From contig JAFUKV010000203.1 in NCBI GenBank assembly GCA_017467745.1, positions 1 to 7,977 on the forward strand: a DNA stretch of 7,977 bases. Reading direction: 5' to 3'. Below, piece by piece: positions 1 to 5,790 of the stretch. Each line of letters starts with the position of its first letter. Within the stretch, counting starts at the first letter, position 1. Origin of the DNA: Bacteroidaceae bacterium (GTDB lineage: Bacteria > Bacteroidota > Bacteroidia > Bacteroidales > CHK158-818). The notes below the pieces were generated by a model. It did no database searches. It worked only from the letters and a program-made list of their open reading frames with translations, and was not told where the DNA came from. A program made the translations under genes and the position numbers.

Positions 1-332
1 ACCACAGAGCCTACAAATAAAATTTTTGATTCAGAATGATTAACGATATGGTGTACATTATCCGGCTTAAATTCATGTAGAATAGGTACGGCTACGGCTC
101 CGTAAGTAAGGGTAGCGAAAAAAGCGATAGCCCAATTTGACGAATTTCGTCCGCAAATAGCAATTTTGTCTCCATGTTTTACACCGGCCGCTTCGAACAT
201 GATATGTATCTTGGCCATTCGGCGGGCAACATCTTTATAATGATAGGTGGCGCCTTGAAAATCGGTAAGGGCTGGCAAATCCCAAGGTTCGCGAATTGCG
301 TTTTCTATATATTGATTAAAGTTTTGAGGCAT
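1..332 (-). CDS. AMP-dependent acyl-CoA synthetase (long-chain fatty acid-CoA ligase type), N-terminal fragment
   Basis: The gene starts at an ATG at 332 and runs leftwards off the window, leaving about 110 N-terminal residues. The visible protein matches the start of the ANL superfamily of adenylate-forming enzymes. An opening helix (QNFNQYIENAI) is followed by a segment like the 'TY..l......a..l...Gv..GDkVai.g.Ns..w..a.fa....GAvavPi' signature; here it includes GVKHGDKIAICGRNSSNWAIAF and TYGAVAVPI. Family members activate a fatty or other carboxylic acid with ATP and transfer it to CoA. The ATP-binding P-loop and the acyl-binding regions lie outside the window, so the substrate cannot be judged. 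It is the third gene of a minus-strand cluster, 33 nt after the coiled-coil gene, with no clear promoter of its own. Family assignment is firm; the long-chain specificity is only what such Bacteroidales proteins are usually called. Confidence 0.88.
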   Translation of the reverse strand, partial: MPQNFNQYIENAIREPWDLPALTDFQGATYHYKDVARRMAKIHIMFEAAGVKHGDKIAICGRNSSNWAIAFFATLTYGAVAVPILHEFKPDNVHHIVNHSESKILFVGSV

Positions 333-365
333 ATTTATGTGTATTAATACTTGTATATTATATGT

Positions 366-668
366 TTACGAATTAGGTAATTTGTATTTATCTAATTCTT
401 CTTGTAGCGATTGTATCTGCTTTTGAACGTCTTTTTTATATTTGCTATGTTCGGCCTGTATATCGGCTATAACGTTTTTATATTCTTCTATTTTAGCCTG
501 TAAGGATTCTATTTCTTTGCGGCTTTGAGCGTACTTTTTTAATTGTTGATTTCGTGCATCCAACTCCTTGTTTATAGCCAGATTAGTCCGTTTAAATTGA
601 GACATCCGGTTATAAATTAAAAATATAAAAATCCAAGGGATAATTAAGAAGAATAATAGGGCTTTCAT
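366..668 (-). CDS. Small membrane-anchored coiled-coil protein, function unknown
   Basis: This 100-residue protein has two visible parts. Residues 3-20 are a strongly hydrophobic segment rich in Phe, Leu and Ile, ending in Tyr-Asn-Arg, and look like a single transmembrane anchor. Residues 24-97 are almost entirely charged and polar, full of Lys, Glu and Gln with hydrophobic residues at heptad-like spacing (for example ESLQAKIEEYKNVIADIQAEH), as expected for a long coiled coil. There is no signal-peptidase motif after the hydrophobic segment and no enzyme motif. The start codon lies 7 nt after the stop of the upstream gene at 676, which suggests co-transcription, and the acyl-CoA synthetase follows 33 nt downstream. 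The shape fits a membrane-tethered scaffold or a small cell-envelope protein, but no function can be assigned. That the ORF is real is supported by its composition and its tight spacing. Confidence 0.72.
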   Translation of the reverse strand: MKALLFFLIIPWIFIFLIYNRMSQFKRTNLAINKELDARNQQLKKYAQSRKEIESLQAKIEEYKNVIADIQAEHSKYKKDVQKQIQSLQEELDKYKLPNS

Positions 669-675
669 CTGAGTT

Positions 676-1032
676 TCAATTTCTGAGGTTTTGTACTTTT
701 TTTATTATGCAGATAAACTCTTCGTTCGTAATTGCAAACGAGCGCTCTTTATATTGGACGAAATCTTCCAAATAGTCGCTTTTTATGTCAGCCAATATCT
801 CTTTTCCGTTTAAAGACAGGCCGTTTAGAAAAGTCTCTATATTCTGCCATACATTGGCGATTATTTCATTGCGGATTTCCCATTGCTCATGTTTATCCAA
901 GTAATTGATGTGCTCGTTTTTGGCTATTAAATAACATACAGCGTAAAACATATCAGTCGAACCGAAAAACGTATTTATGGCTTCAACCGCTTCATTTGGA
1001 AGTGTATGTATGAATGATTCGATTTTTGTCAT
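676..1032 (-). CDS. Hypothetical protein of about 118 residues, not recognised
   Basis: I do not recognise this family. The frame is open from a TTG at 1059; in-frame ATGs occur at 1050 and 1032. I favour 1032 (start MTKIESFIHTLP) because a TAACTTTG promoter-like box on this strand at 1064-1057 would begin transcription near 1051. That leaves a leader of about 20 nt for the 1032 start but almost none for 1050. The product would be 118 residues (124 from 1050). It is soluble-looking, with no signal peptide, no membrane segment and no cysteine motif. It reads as mostly helical and acidic, with aromatic-rich stretches (STDMFYAVCYLI, EQWEIRNEIIANVWQNIETFL). It is the first gene of the minus-strand cluster and ends 7 nt before the coiled-coil gene begins, so the two are probably made together. 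The coding call is reasonably sure, the start less so. Confidence 0.68.
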   Translation of the reverse strand: MTKIESFIHTLPNEAVEAINTFFGSTDMFYAVCYLIAKNEHINYLDKHEQWEIRNEIIANVWQNIETFLNGLSLNGKEILADIKSDYLEDFVQYKERSFAITNEEFICIIKKVQNLRN

Positions 1033-1056
1033 TGAAAAAAACAATTTCATAATTAG

Positions 1057-1064
1057 CAAAGTTA
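1057..1064 (-). promoter_or_regulatory. Candidate Bacteroidetes -7 box for the minus-strand cluster
   Basis: On the minus strand these bases read TAACTTTG, matching the Bacteroidetes sigma-ABfr -7 consensus TAnnTTTG. Transcription would begin around 1051 and give a leader of roughly 20 nt to the ATG at 1032. No good -33 TTTG is seen at the usual spacing, so this rests on one box plus its position. Confidence 0.4.
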
Positions 1065-1067
1065 CAA

Positions 1068-1075
1068 TATCTTTG
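1068..1075 (+). promoter_or_regulatory. Candidate Bacteroidetes -7 box facing the caspase gene (distal)
   Basis: The bases read TATCTTTG, a match to TAnnTTTG, followed by CGGG. The box lies almost back to back with the minus-strand box at 1057-1064, so that GCAAAG (1056-1061) and CTTTGC (1071-1076) form an inverted repeat. Transcription from here would leave a leader of about 100 nt before the ATG at 1180. No -33 element is evident. Confidence 0.35.
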
Positions 1076-1124
1076 CGGGACTAAAAAATTTCGAGGCAAA
1101 AATCATAACTCCGCATCATTGCTT

Positions 1125-1153
1125 CTTGATTTTAATGATTATTATTATTTTTG
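1125..1153 (+). promoter_or_regulatory. Candidate proximal promoter of the caspase/papain protease pair
   Basis: A -7-like box TATTTTTG (1146-1153) matches TAnnTTTG. A CTTG at 1125-1128 could serve as a -33 element with a 17-nt gap, slightly shorter than usual. Transcription would start near 1159, giving a leader of about 20 nt to the ATG at 1180, which suits this phylum. The region is AT-rich, so a chance match is possible. Confidence 0.38.
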
Positions 1154-1179
1154 CCGCAAGAATGTAAAAATAAAAGAAA

Positions 1180-3171
1180 ATGAAAAAATTGACGCTTCTG
1201 TTCACCCTGTTATTTTACACCGTTTTTATATATGCCCAGAATCCTGTTCTTGAAAAAGGAGAAAATGGAAAGTACGGGTTTGTAGATGATGCCGGCAATA
1301 CCGTTATTCCGTTTATATATGACGTTGCTGATTCGTTTAATGACGGTCTTGCTGGAGTAAAGAAGGGTGACAAATATGGTTTTATCGATAAAGCCGGCAA
1401 TGCCGTTATTCCGGTTATGTATGACGGTGCTTGGTGGTTTTCCGACGGTCTTGCAGCGGTGAAGGGTGACAAATGGGGTTTTATCAATAAAGCCGGCAAC
1501 ACCGTTATTCCGGTTATATATGACGCTGCTTGGCCGTTTTCTGAGGGTCTTGCTGGAGTAAAGAAGGATGGCAAATGGGGTTTTATCGATAAAACCGGCA
1601 ATACCATTATTCCGTTTATATATGACTATGTTAATTCGTTTTCTGAGGGTCTTGCTGGAGTAAAGAAGGGTGACAAATATGGTTTTATCGATAAAGCCGG
1701 GAAAACCGTTATTCCGGTTATATATGACTATGCTGATTCGTTTTCTGAGGGTCTTGCAGCAGTACAGAAGAGTGACAAAATGGGTTTTATCGATAAAGCC
1801 GACAATACCGTTATTCCGGTTATATATGACTATGCTGATTTGTTTTCTGAGGGTCTTGCAGCAGTACAGAAGGGTGACAAATGGGGTTTTATCGATAAAG
1901 CCGGTAAAACCGTTATTCCGGTTATATTTGACGGTGCTAAGTCGTTTTCTGATGGTCTTGCCGGAGTAAAGAAGGATGGCAAATGCGGTTTTATCGATAA
2001 AACCGGCAAAGCAGTTACTCCGTTTAAATATGAGAAAGTTAAAAAAGGTAATATTGCCGCTTATACCGTAAATGGATTGAGAAAGGAGGTTTATATCGAC
2101 CGATTAGGACAGGAACATGCTTCGAATACAGAACGGAATCTGGCGAATAAAAACATCGATAATAACGAGATAATTACAAACCGGAATCTGGCTACGGTAG
2201 ATTGGATAGACTTCACGCCGGAAACATCGACAAAAGATTACGCATTGAAACTCGGTATAAAATCGGACAGTAAGATAGAGGATGTCTCCATAACGGTGAA
2301 CGACCAAGTGTTTCGGGGTATCAGCGCCGTAACGAACGACGGGTACGATATGACGCTGAACCGTACATTGTCTCTTTCTGCCGGAATCAATACCATTAAG
2401 GTAAGTGTTCGTAATGCAGGAGGAGTATCTGCCACCGAGAAAAACGTTACATTTAAAACGCCGCAGGTTGTTGTAACAAAAGATCGCCGGTTAGCATTGG
2501 TTTTGGGTAACGCCAAGTATACGGTGCAGCAATTGGTAAACCCGGTAAACGATGCGACAGACCTTGCTTCTAAATTAGAAAAGTTGGGATTCGATGTTAT
2601 TTTGAAATTGAATGCGGGTCAGGAAATTATGGATAAGGCAATTGATGAGTTCGGCGAAAAAGCGAAAAATTACGATGTCGCCATGTTTTATTATGCCGGA
2701 CACGGTATTCAAAGCAAAGGCGTGAATTATTTGATACCTGTCGATGCGGAACTGGCTTCGGAGGGCGACTTGAAATACAAATGCGTGAATGCCGGCCGTG
2801 TATTGACAAAATTGGAAGAGGCGAATTGCGATATGAAAATCGTAATATTGGACGCTTGTCGGAATAACCCGTTTGAGCGTAGTTGGCATCGGGGCGTAGC
2901 AGATAATGGGTTGGCGATAATGAACTCTCCTAAGGGAACGATTATCGGTTATTCGACAGGACCCGGCAGCGTGGCTCAGGACGGAGAAGGGCGGAACAGC
3001 CCGTACACGGAAGCATTATTAAACGTATTGGATAAAAAAGGTGTGCCTATTTTGGATTTTTTTCAGCAAGTAACGGAAATGGTGTCGGAAAAAACAAGTG
3101 AAGGACAAATGCCTTGGATGTTGAGCGCATTGAGAAAAGGCGATTTTTATTTCAATCCCAAAGCAGAATGA
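1180..3171 (+). CDS. Secreted caspase-like (C14) cysteine protease with N-terminal WG repeats
   Basis: This is a 663-residue exported protein in four parts. Residues 1-20 are a Sec signal peptide (MKKL, hydrophobic core, cleavage after IYAQ or close by). Residues 31-287 hold eight WG repeats of about 34 residues with the core K-(W/Y)-G-F-I-D-K-A-G...VIP.IYD.A..FS.GLA.V. The WG position varies (Y, Y, W, W, Y, M, W, C). Residues about 338-427 look like an Ig-like beta-sandwich. Residues about 435-660 are a caspase-fold domain: beta-strand RRLALVLGNAKY, catalytic His508 in FYYAGHG, catalytic Cys560 in VILDACRNNPF, and a late IGYSTGPGSVAQDG...SPYTEALL segment typical of bacterial C14 proteins. 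Both catalytic residues are present, so the enzyme is probably active, most likely in the periplasm or at the cell surface. WG repeats are generally thought to bind proteins or ligands; here they would be the sensing or targeting part. The start has the only sensible signal peptide. The stop overlaps the next start (ATGA), so the two products are probably made together. The substrate is unknown. Confidence 0.93.
   Translation: MKKLTLLFTLLFYTVFIYAQNPVLEKGENGKYGFVDDAGNTVIPFIYDVADSFNDGLAGVKKGDKYGFIDKAGNAVIPVMYDGAWWFSDGLAAVKGDKWGFINKAGNTVIPVIYDAAWPFSEGLAGVKKDGKWGFIDKTGNTIIPFIYDYVNSFSEGLAGVKKGDKYGFIDKAGKTVIPVIYDYADSFSEGLAAVQKSDKMGFIDKADNTVIPVIYDYADLFSEGLAAVQKGDKWGFIDKAGKTVIPVIFDGAKSFSDGLAGVKKDGKCGFIDKTGKAVTPFKYEKVKKGNIAAYTVNGLRKEVYIDRLGQEHASNTERNLANKNIDNNEIITNRNLATVDWIDFTPETSTKDYALKLGIKSDSKIEDVSITVNDQVFRGISAVTNDGYDMTLNRTLSLSAGINTIKVSVRNAGGVSATEKNVTFKTPQVVVTKDRRLALVLGNAKYTVQQLVNPVNDATDLASKLEKLGFDVILKLNAGQEIMDKAIDEFGEKAKNYDVAMFYYAGHGIQSKGVNYLIPVDAELASEGDLKYKCVNAGRVLTKLEEANCDMKIVILDACRNNPFERSWHRGVADNGLAIMNSPKGTIIGYSTGPGSVAQDGEGRNSPYTEALLNVLDKKGVPILDFFQQVTEMVSEKTSEGQMPWMLSALRKGDFYFNPKAE
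1270..2037 (+). repeat. Tandem array of eight WG-repeat units, conserved at the DNA level
   Basis: The Gly codon of each WG-like motif begins at 1276, 1378, 1477, 1579, 1681, 1783, 1885 and 1987. The period is therefore 102 nt, except one 99-nt unit between the second and third (one codon shorter: AAVKGDK instead of AGVKKGDK). Units share long identical DNA stretches, such as ttttatcgataaagccgg and ccgttattccggttatatatg, including synonymous positions. This points to recent duplication or gene conversion rather than old divergence. The last unit is the most divergent (KCGF, VTPFKYEKV) and acts as a cap. The array is coding and is not CRISPR. Confidence 0.93.
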
Positions 3172-4610
3172 CAATGAAAAGATATTTGATTTTACAGGTT
3201 TTATTTGTAATAAGTTTAATTACAGAAGCTCAGGAACCGTATTATACCGGGTTGATTCTTGATGATGAGGCTTATGAGCAGATACAACGTAAACCGGAAT
3301 TATTGACGCGCGATTATACGGTTTTGCCTCGCTCGTATTCGTTGCAGAAATATTGTCCGGAAGTGAAAAGCCAAAGCCAATACGGCACTTGTACCAGTTG
3401 GGCAACGGCTTATGCGGCAAGAACAATAATAGAAGCAGTCAATAACGGTTGGACATCGCAAGAACAGATAACTCGGGAAGCGTTTTCGCCGATTTTTGTT
3501 TATGCGCAAATTAAGAATGAAGATGATTTAAATTGTCAGCAAGGTTCTTATATAGGAGATGCTTTCGAGTTGTTGAAAACGAAAGGTGTACCTAAATTCA
3601 GCCTATTTGATGTGCTTTGCGCAAACGAAATAGGGCAGGAGCTTTTTTCGACAGCTTCCGTTTATAAGATAGATGATTATTTTACGCTTTTCAGCTATTC
3701 GTGCAATTCGTATAATGAGAAAATAAATAAGACCAAAAAAGCTATTAGCCAAAACTGTCCGGTTGTTATTTCCATGAAAGTTTATCCGTCGTTTCATACG
3801 GCAAAAGAGGCGTGGAACGGTTATGTCGCGGCAGGAGAGAAGCCCGGAAATCACGCCATGTGCGTTGTGGGGTACGATGACGATATGAACGGAGGCTCTT
3901 TCCTTATCATGAATAGTTGGGGAACGTATTGGGGAAATAACGGATTTACGTGGGTTACATATCAGGACTATTTCAAATATGTATCTTATGCCGTAGAGAT
4001 GTATGTCAGAAAAAAGGCTGTTCCGACACCGCAGCCGCAGCCCAAACCTCAGCCACAACCTGTACCGCAACCGATAAAGAAAAATGTAATGTCCGGTTCC
4101 ATGCGCTTGCAATTGTCTGGCGGTGAGGATATGAAAGTTACATACGACCCTTCATACATTCCGCATTATAAGGCTAATGAGGAATATATATCGGGAACCC
4201 GCTATCGTATATATGTCTCGAATGGAGAACCGGCTTATGTTTACATAATAGGTTCTGATTTAAAAAACAGTGTTAGCAAAGTATTTCCTTCTACGGATAA
4301 AATAAGCCCGGCATTGGTTTATAAATCAAGTAATATTGCTATTCCCGACGAAAAATGGTATATTGAGATGGACGATACAAAAGGGAAAGATTACGTTTGC
4401 GTGCTTTATTCATGTAACGCATTGCCTATCGACAGTATTGTAAAGAAAATAAAAGAGGGGCAAGGGTCTTTTTACGATAAGCTGAAATCGGCATTATCAG
4501 GGCGGCTTGTTTCTTCTACAGATGTTTCTTACGGGCGAGATGAAATAACATTCTGCGCTGAAACGGAAGCAACTATTATACCGTTTATTGTAGAGATAAC
4601 GCATCGGTAA
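3168..4610 (+). CDS. Secreted papain-like (C1) cysteine protease with C-terminal DUF4384-like domain
   Basis: I place the start at the ATG at 3168, whose bases overlap the caspase gene's TGA. It is followed at once by a signal peptide (MTMKRYLILQVLFVISLITEAQ, cleavage about residue 22). An in-frame ATG at 3114 would put an unrelated charged stretch before the signal, and one at 3174 is also possible. The product is 480 residues. Residues about 53-281 are a C1A peptidase: oxyanion Gln69 and catalytic Cys75 in QSQYGTCTSWA (Gln six residues before Cys, as in papain), His229 in PGNHAMCVVGYDD, and Asn249 in IMNSWGTYWGNNGF. There is only a short segment before the protease domain and no classical I29 inhibitor prodomain. 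Residues 285-303 are a Pro/Gln-rich hinge. Residues about 310-475 resemble DUF4384 (RYRIYVSNGEPAYVYIIGSD...VFPS...YIEMD...VCVLYSCNALP), a domain also found with bacterial caspases. Translational coupling to the caspase suggests joint action; the substrate is unknown. Confidence 0.9.
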   Translation: MTMKRYLILQVLFVISLITEAQEPYYTGLILDDEAYEQIQRKPELLTRDYTVLPRSYSLQKYCPEVKSQSQYGTCTSWATAYAARTIIEAVNNGWTSQEQITREAFSPIFVYAQIKNEDDLNCQQGSYIGDAFELLKTKGVPKFSLFDVLCANEIGQELFSTASVYKIDDYFTLFSYSCNSYNEKINKTKKAISQNCPVVISMKVYPSFHTAKEAWNGYVAAGEKPGNHAMCVVGYDDDMNGGSFLIMNSWGTYWGNNGFTWVTYQDYFKYVSYAVEMYVRKKAVPTPQPQPKPQPQPVPQPIKKNVMSGSMRLQLSGGEDMKVTYDPSYIPHYKANEEYISGTRYRIYVSNGEPAYVYIIGSDLKNSVSKVFPSTDKISPALVYKSSNIAIPDEKWYIEMDDTKGKDYVCVLYSCNALPIDSIVKKIKEGQGSFYDKLKSALSGRLVSSTDVSYGRDEITFCAETEATIIPFIVEITHR

Positions 4611-4687
4611 TCAGTATAGTTCGGCAAAGAATAAAAGTGATTATAATACATTTTATTCCGTAGTTTCGCTGTTTTGTTACTTTTTGC

Positions 4688-4695
4688 TATATTTG
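4688..4695 (+). promoter_or_regulatory. Candidate -7 box for the YIP1-smpB genes
   Basis: TATATTTG matches TAnnTTTG and sits so that transcription would start near 4701, about 16 nt before the ATG at 4717. Only weak T-rich candidates (around 4664-4668) exist for a -33 element at the usual spacing. The box also argues against the upstream TTG at 4684, which would lie inside the promoter. Confidence 0.42.
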
Positions 4696-4716
4696 TTTTG
4701 TAAAATAGATAGCATT

Positions 4717-5283
4717 ATGTTCAAAGCAATAGCGATTACTATATTTTCTCTTGTAACATCTCCCGGTTCTGCGTGGAAAAATTTAGCTATAAAAGATGAA
4801 GAACACGACTCTTTTTTGAGCCGGTTTGTATATCCGTTGATGGGAATAACGGCGTTAGCGGTATTTGTCAGCTTCTTACTGACACGTACAACTTTCGATT
4901 TGCAGATGGCATTGAAAGAAACTATGACCATATTGGTGAGCCTTTTTTTAGGTTTTTTCTCGGCCTCGTTTCTTTTGAATGAAATGATGATCCGTTTTTT
5001 TCAAAAAAACTCGGATATAAAGGTCGCGCAACGTTTTACAGGGTACACAATCAGTTTTACAATGGCTGTAACAATTGTCATGTATTTATTGCCGGATTTT
5101 TCTTTTTTACGTTTTGCTCCGCTTTATACATTTTACGTAGCGTGGGAAGGTGCAAAATATTACTTGAATATTGCCGATGAGAAACGGATACGTTTTACAG
5201 TTTTGGCAACATTGATTTTATTACTGTCTCCGGAAATTATAAAACAGGTAATGTATTTTATAATGCCCGGAATAAAAGCTTGA
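4717..5283 (+). CDS. YIP1-family integral membrane protein
   Basis: This 188-residue protein has about five hydrophobic segments (near residues 38-55, 68-88, 108-125, 129-146 and 158-178). Before the first lies a short N-terminal region containing SLVTSPGSAWKNLA, a pattern typical of bacterial YIP1-domain proteins at the cytoplasmic face. Bacterial YIP1 proteins are inner-membrane proteins without an agreed biochemical role. The frame is open from a TTG at 4684, but I use the ATG at 4717 because the family motif begins just after it and a promoter-like box lies at 4688-4695. The stop is 6 nt before smpB, so they probably share a transcript. Codon use and base composition match the neighbours. 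The family call rests on motif and topology, so the exact Pfam assignment should be treated as likely rather than proven. Confidence 0.78.
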   Translation: MFKAIAITIFSLVTSPGSAWKNLAIKDEEHDSFLSRFVYPLMGITALAVFVSFLLTRTTFDLQMALKETMTILVSLFLGFFSASFLLNEMMIRFFQKNSDIKVAQRFTGYTISFTMAVTIVMYLLPDFSFLRFAPLYTFYVAWEGAKYYLNIADEKRIRFTVLATLILLLSPEIIKQVMYFIMPGIKA

Positions 5284-5289
5284 TTCTAA

Positions 5290-5742
5290 ATGAAGTTACC
5301 ACAACTTAATATACGAAATAAGAGAGCCTCGTTCGATTATGAATTGTTAGATTCATATCAGGCAGGAATTGTGCTTACCGGAACGGAAATAAAGTCTATC
5401 CGATTAGGCAAAGCCAGTTTGGTAGATACTTTTTGCTTTTTCAATAATGGAGAGCTATGGGTAAAAAATATGTATATAGCCGAATATTTTTACGGTACAT
5501 ATAATAACCATTCAGCTCGTCGGGATAGGAAATTATTACTGACTAAAAAAGAGTTACAAAAAATACAACGGCTAACCAAAGAGTCCGGATTTTCTGTTAT
5601 TCCCGTAAAGTTATATATTACGGAAAAAGGGTTGGCCAAGCTAAATGTGGCCATAGCAAAAGGGAAAAAGATGTATGATAAACGAGAATCCATAAAAGAG
5701 CGTGAAGATAAACGTAACATGGATCGTTTTTTCAAGAAATAA
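5290..5742 (+). CDS. smpB: SsrA-binding protein SmpB
   Basis: SmpB binds tmRNA (SsrA) and carries it into the A site of stalled ribosomes, where its C-terminal tail takes the place of missing mRNA so that the nascent chain can be tagged and released. The 150 residues match the family in full: NIRNKRASFDYELLDSYQAGIVLTG, TEIKSIR (the conserved GtEvKSlR motif, residues 31-38), TYNNHSARRDRKLLL (residues 70-84, tmRNA-contact region), the LYITEKGLAKLNVAIAKGKK strand pair, and the basic tail YDKRESIKEREDKRNMDRFFKK. Length is normal for Bacteroidetes. Minor oddities are Ala at residue 76 within NHSARRDRK, where relatives often have Pro, and an aromatic pair (FF) in the tail. The gene follows the YIP1 gene by 6 nt. 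The tmRNA gene itself is not in the window. Confidence 0.97.
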   Translation: MKLPQLNIRNKRASFDYELLDSYQAGIVLTGTEIKSIRLGKASLVDTFCFFNNGELWVKNMYIAEYFYGTYNNHSARRDRKLLLTKKELQKIQRLTKESGFSVIPVKLYITEKGLAKLNVAIAKGKKMYDKRESIKEREDKRNMDRFFKK

Positions 5743-5790
5743 GCTGTAAAAATAAGTTTAAACGTTTCATCACCTAAAATATTCATTATT

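Noticed and set aside
1215..1607. Minus-strand open frame of 130 codons across the WG repeats
   Set aside because: It exists only because the repeated DNA lacks stops in the antisense frame. Its protein is a low-complexity mirror of the repeats, and the plus strand has clear domains.
1670..1969. Plus-strand alternative frame of 99 codons inside the WG array
   Set aside because: It is an out-of-frame reading of the same 102-nt repeats, with no start signal and no family.
1270..2037. Regularly spaced repeats resembling a CRISPR array
   Set aside because: The period is a whole number of codons, the 'spacers' are also conserved, and the whole stretch encodes WG repeats.
3114..3167. Upstream in-frame ATG at 3114 for the papain-like protease
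   Set aside because: It would overlap the caspase gene by 58 nt and put 18 charged residues before a clear signal peptide. The ATGA overlap at 3168 is the natural start.
3603..4112. Minus-strand open frame of 169 codons opposite the papain-like protease
   Set aside because: The plus strand here encodes the catalytic His and Asn region of a C1 peptidase; the antisense protein has no recognisable features.
4611..4687. Possible terminator after the papain-like protease gene
   Set aside because: The stretch is AT-rich but I could find no stem of useful length followed by a T-run.
4684..4716. TTG start at 4684 for the YIP1 gene
   Set aside because: It lies at the promoter-like box and adds 11 residues not needed by the family; the ATG at 4717 fits better.
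5743..5790. Short palindromes (gtttaaac, aaacgttt) before the DUF362 gene
   Set aside because: They are only 8 bases long in AT-rich DNA, with no second copy and no promoter box around them.
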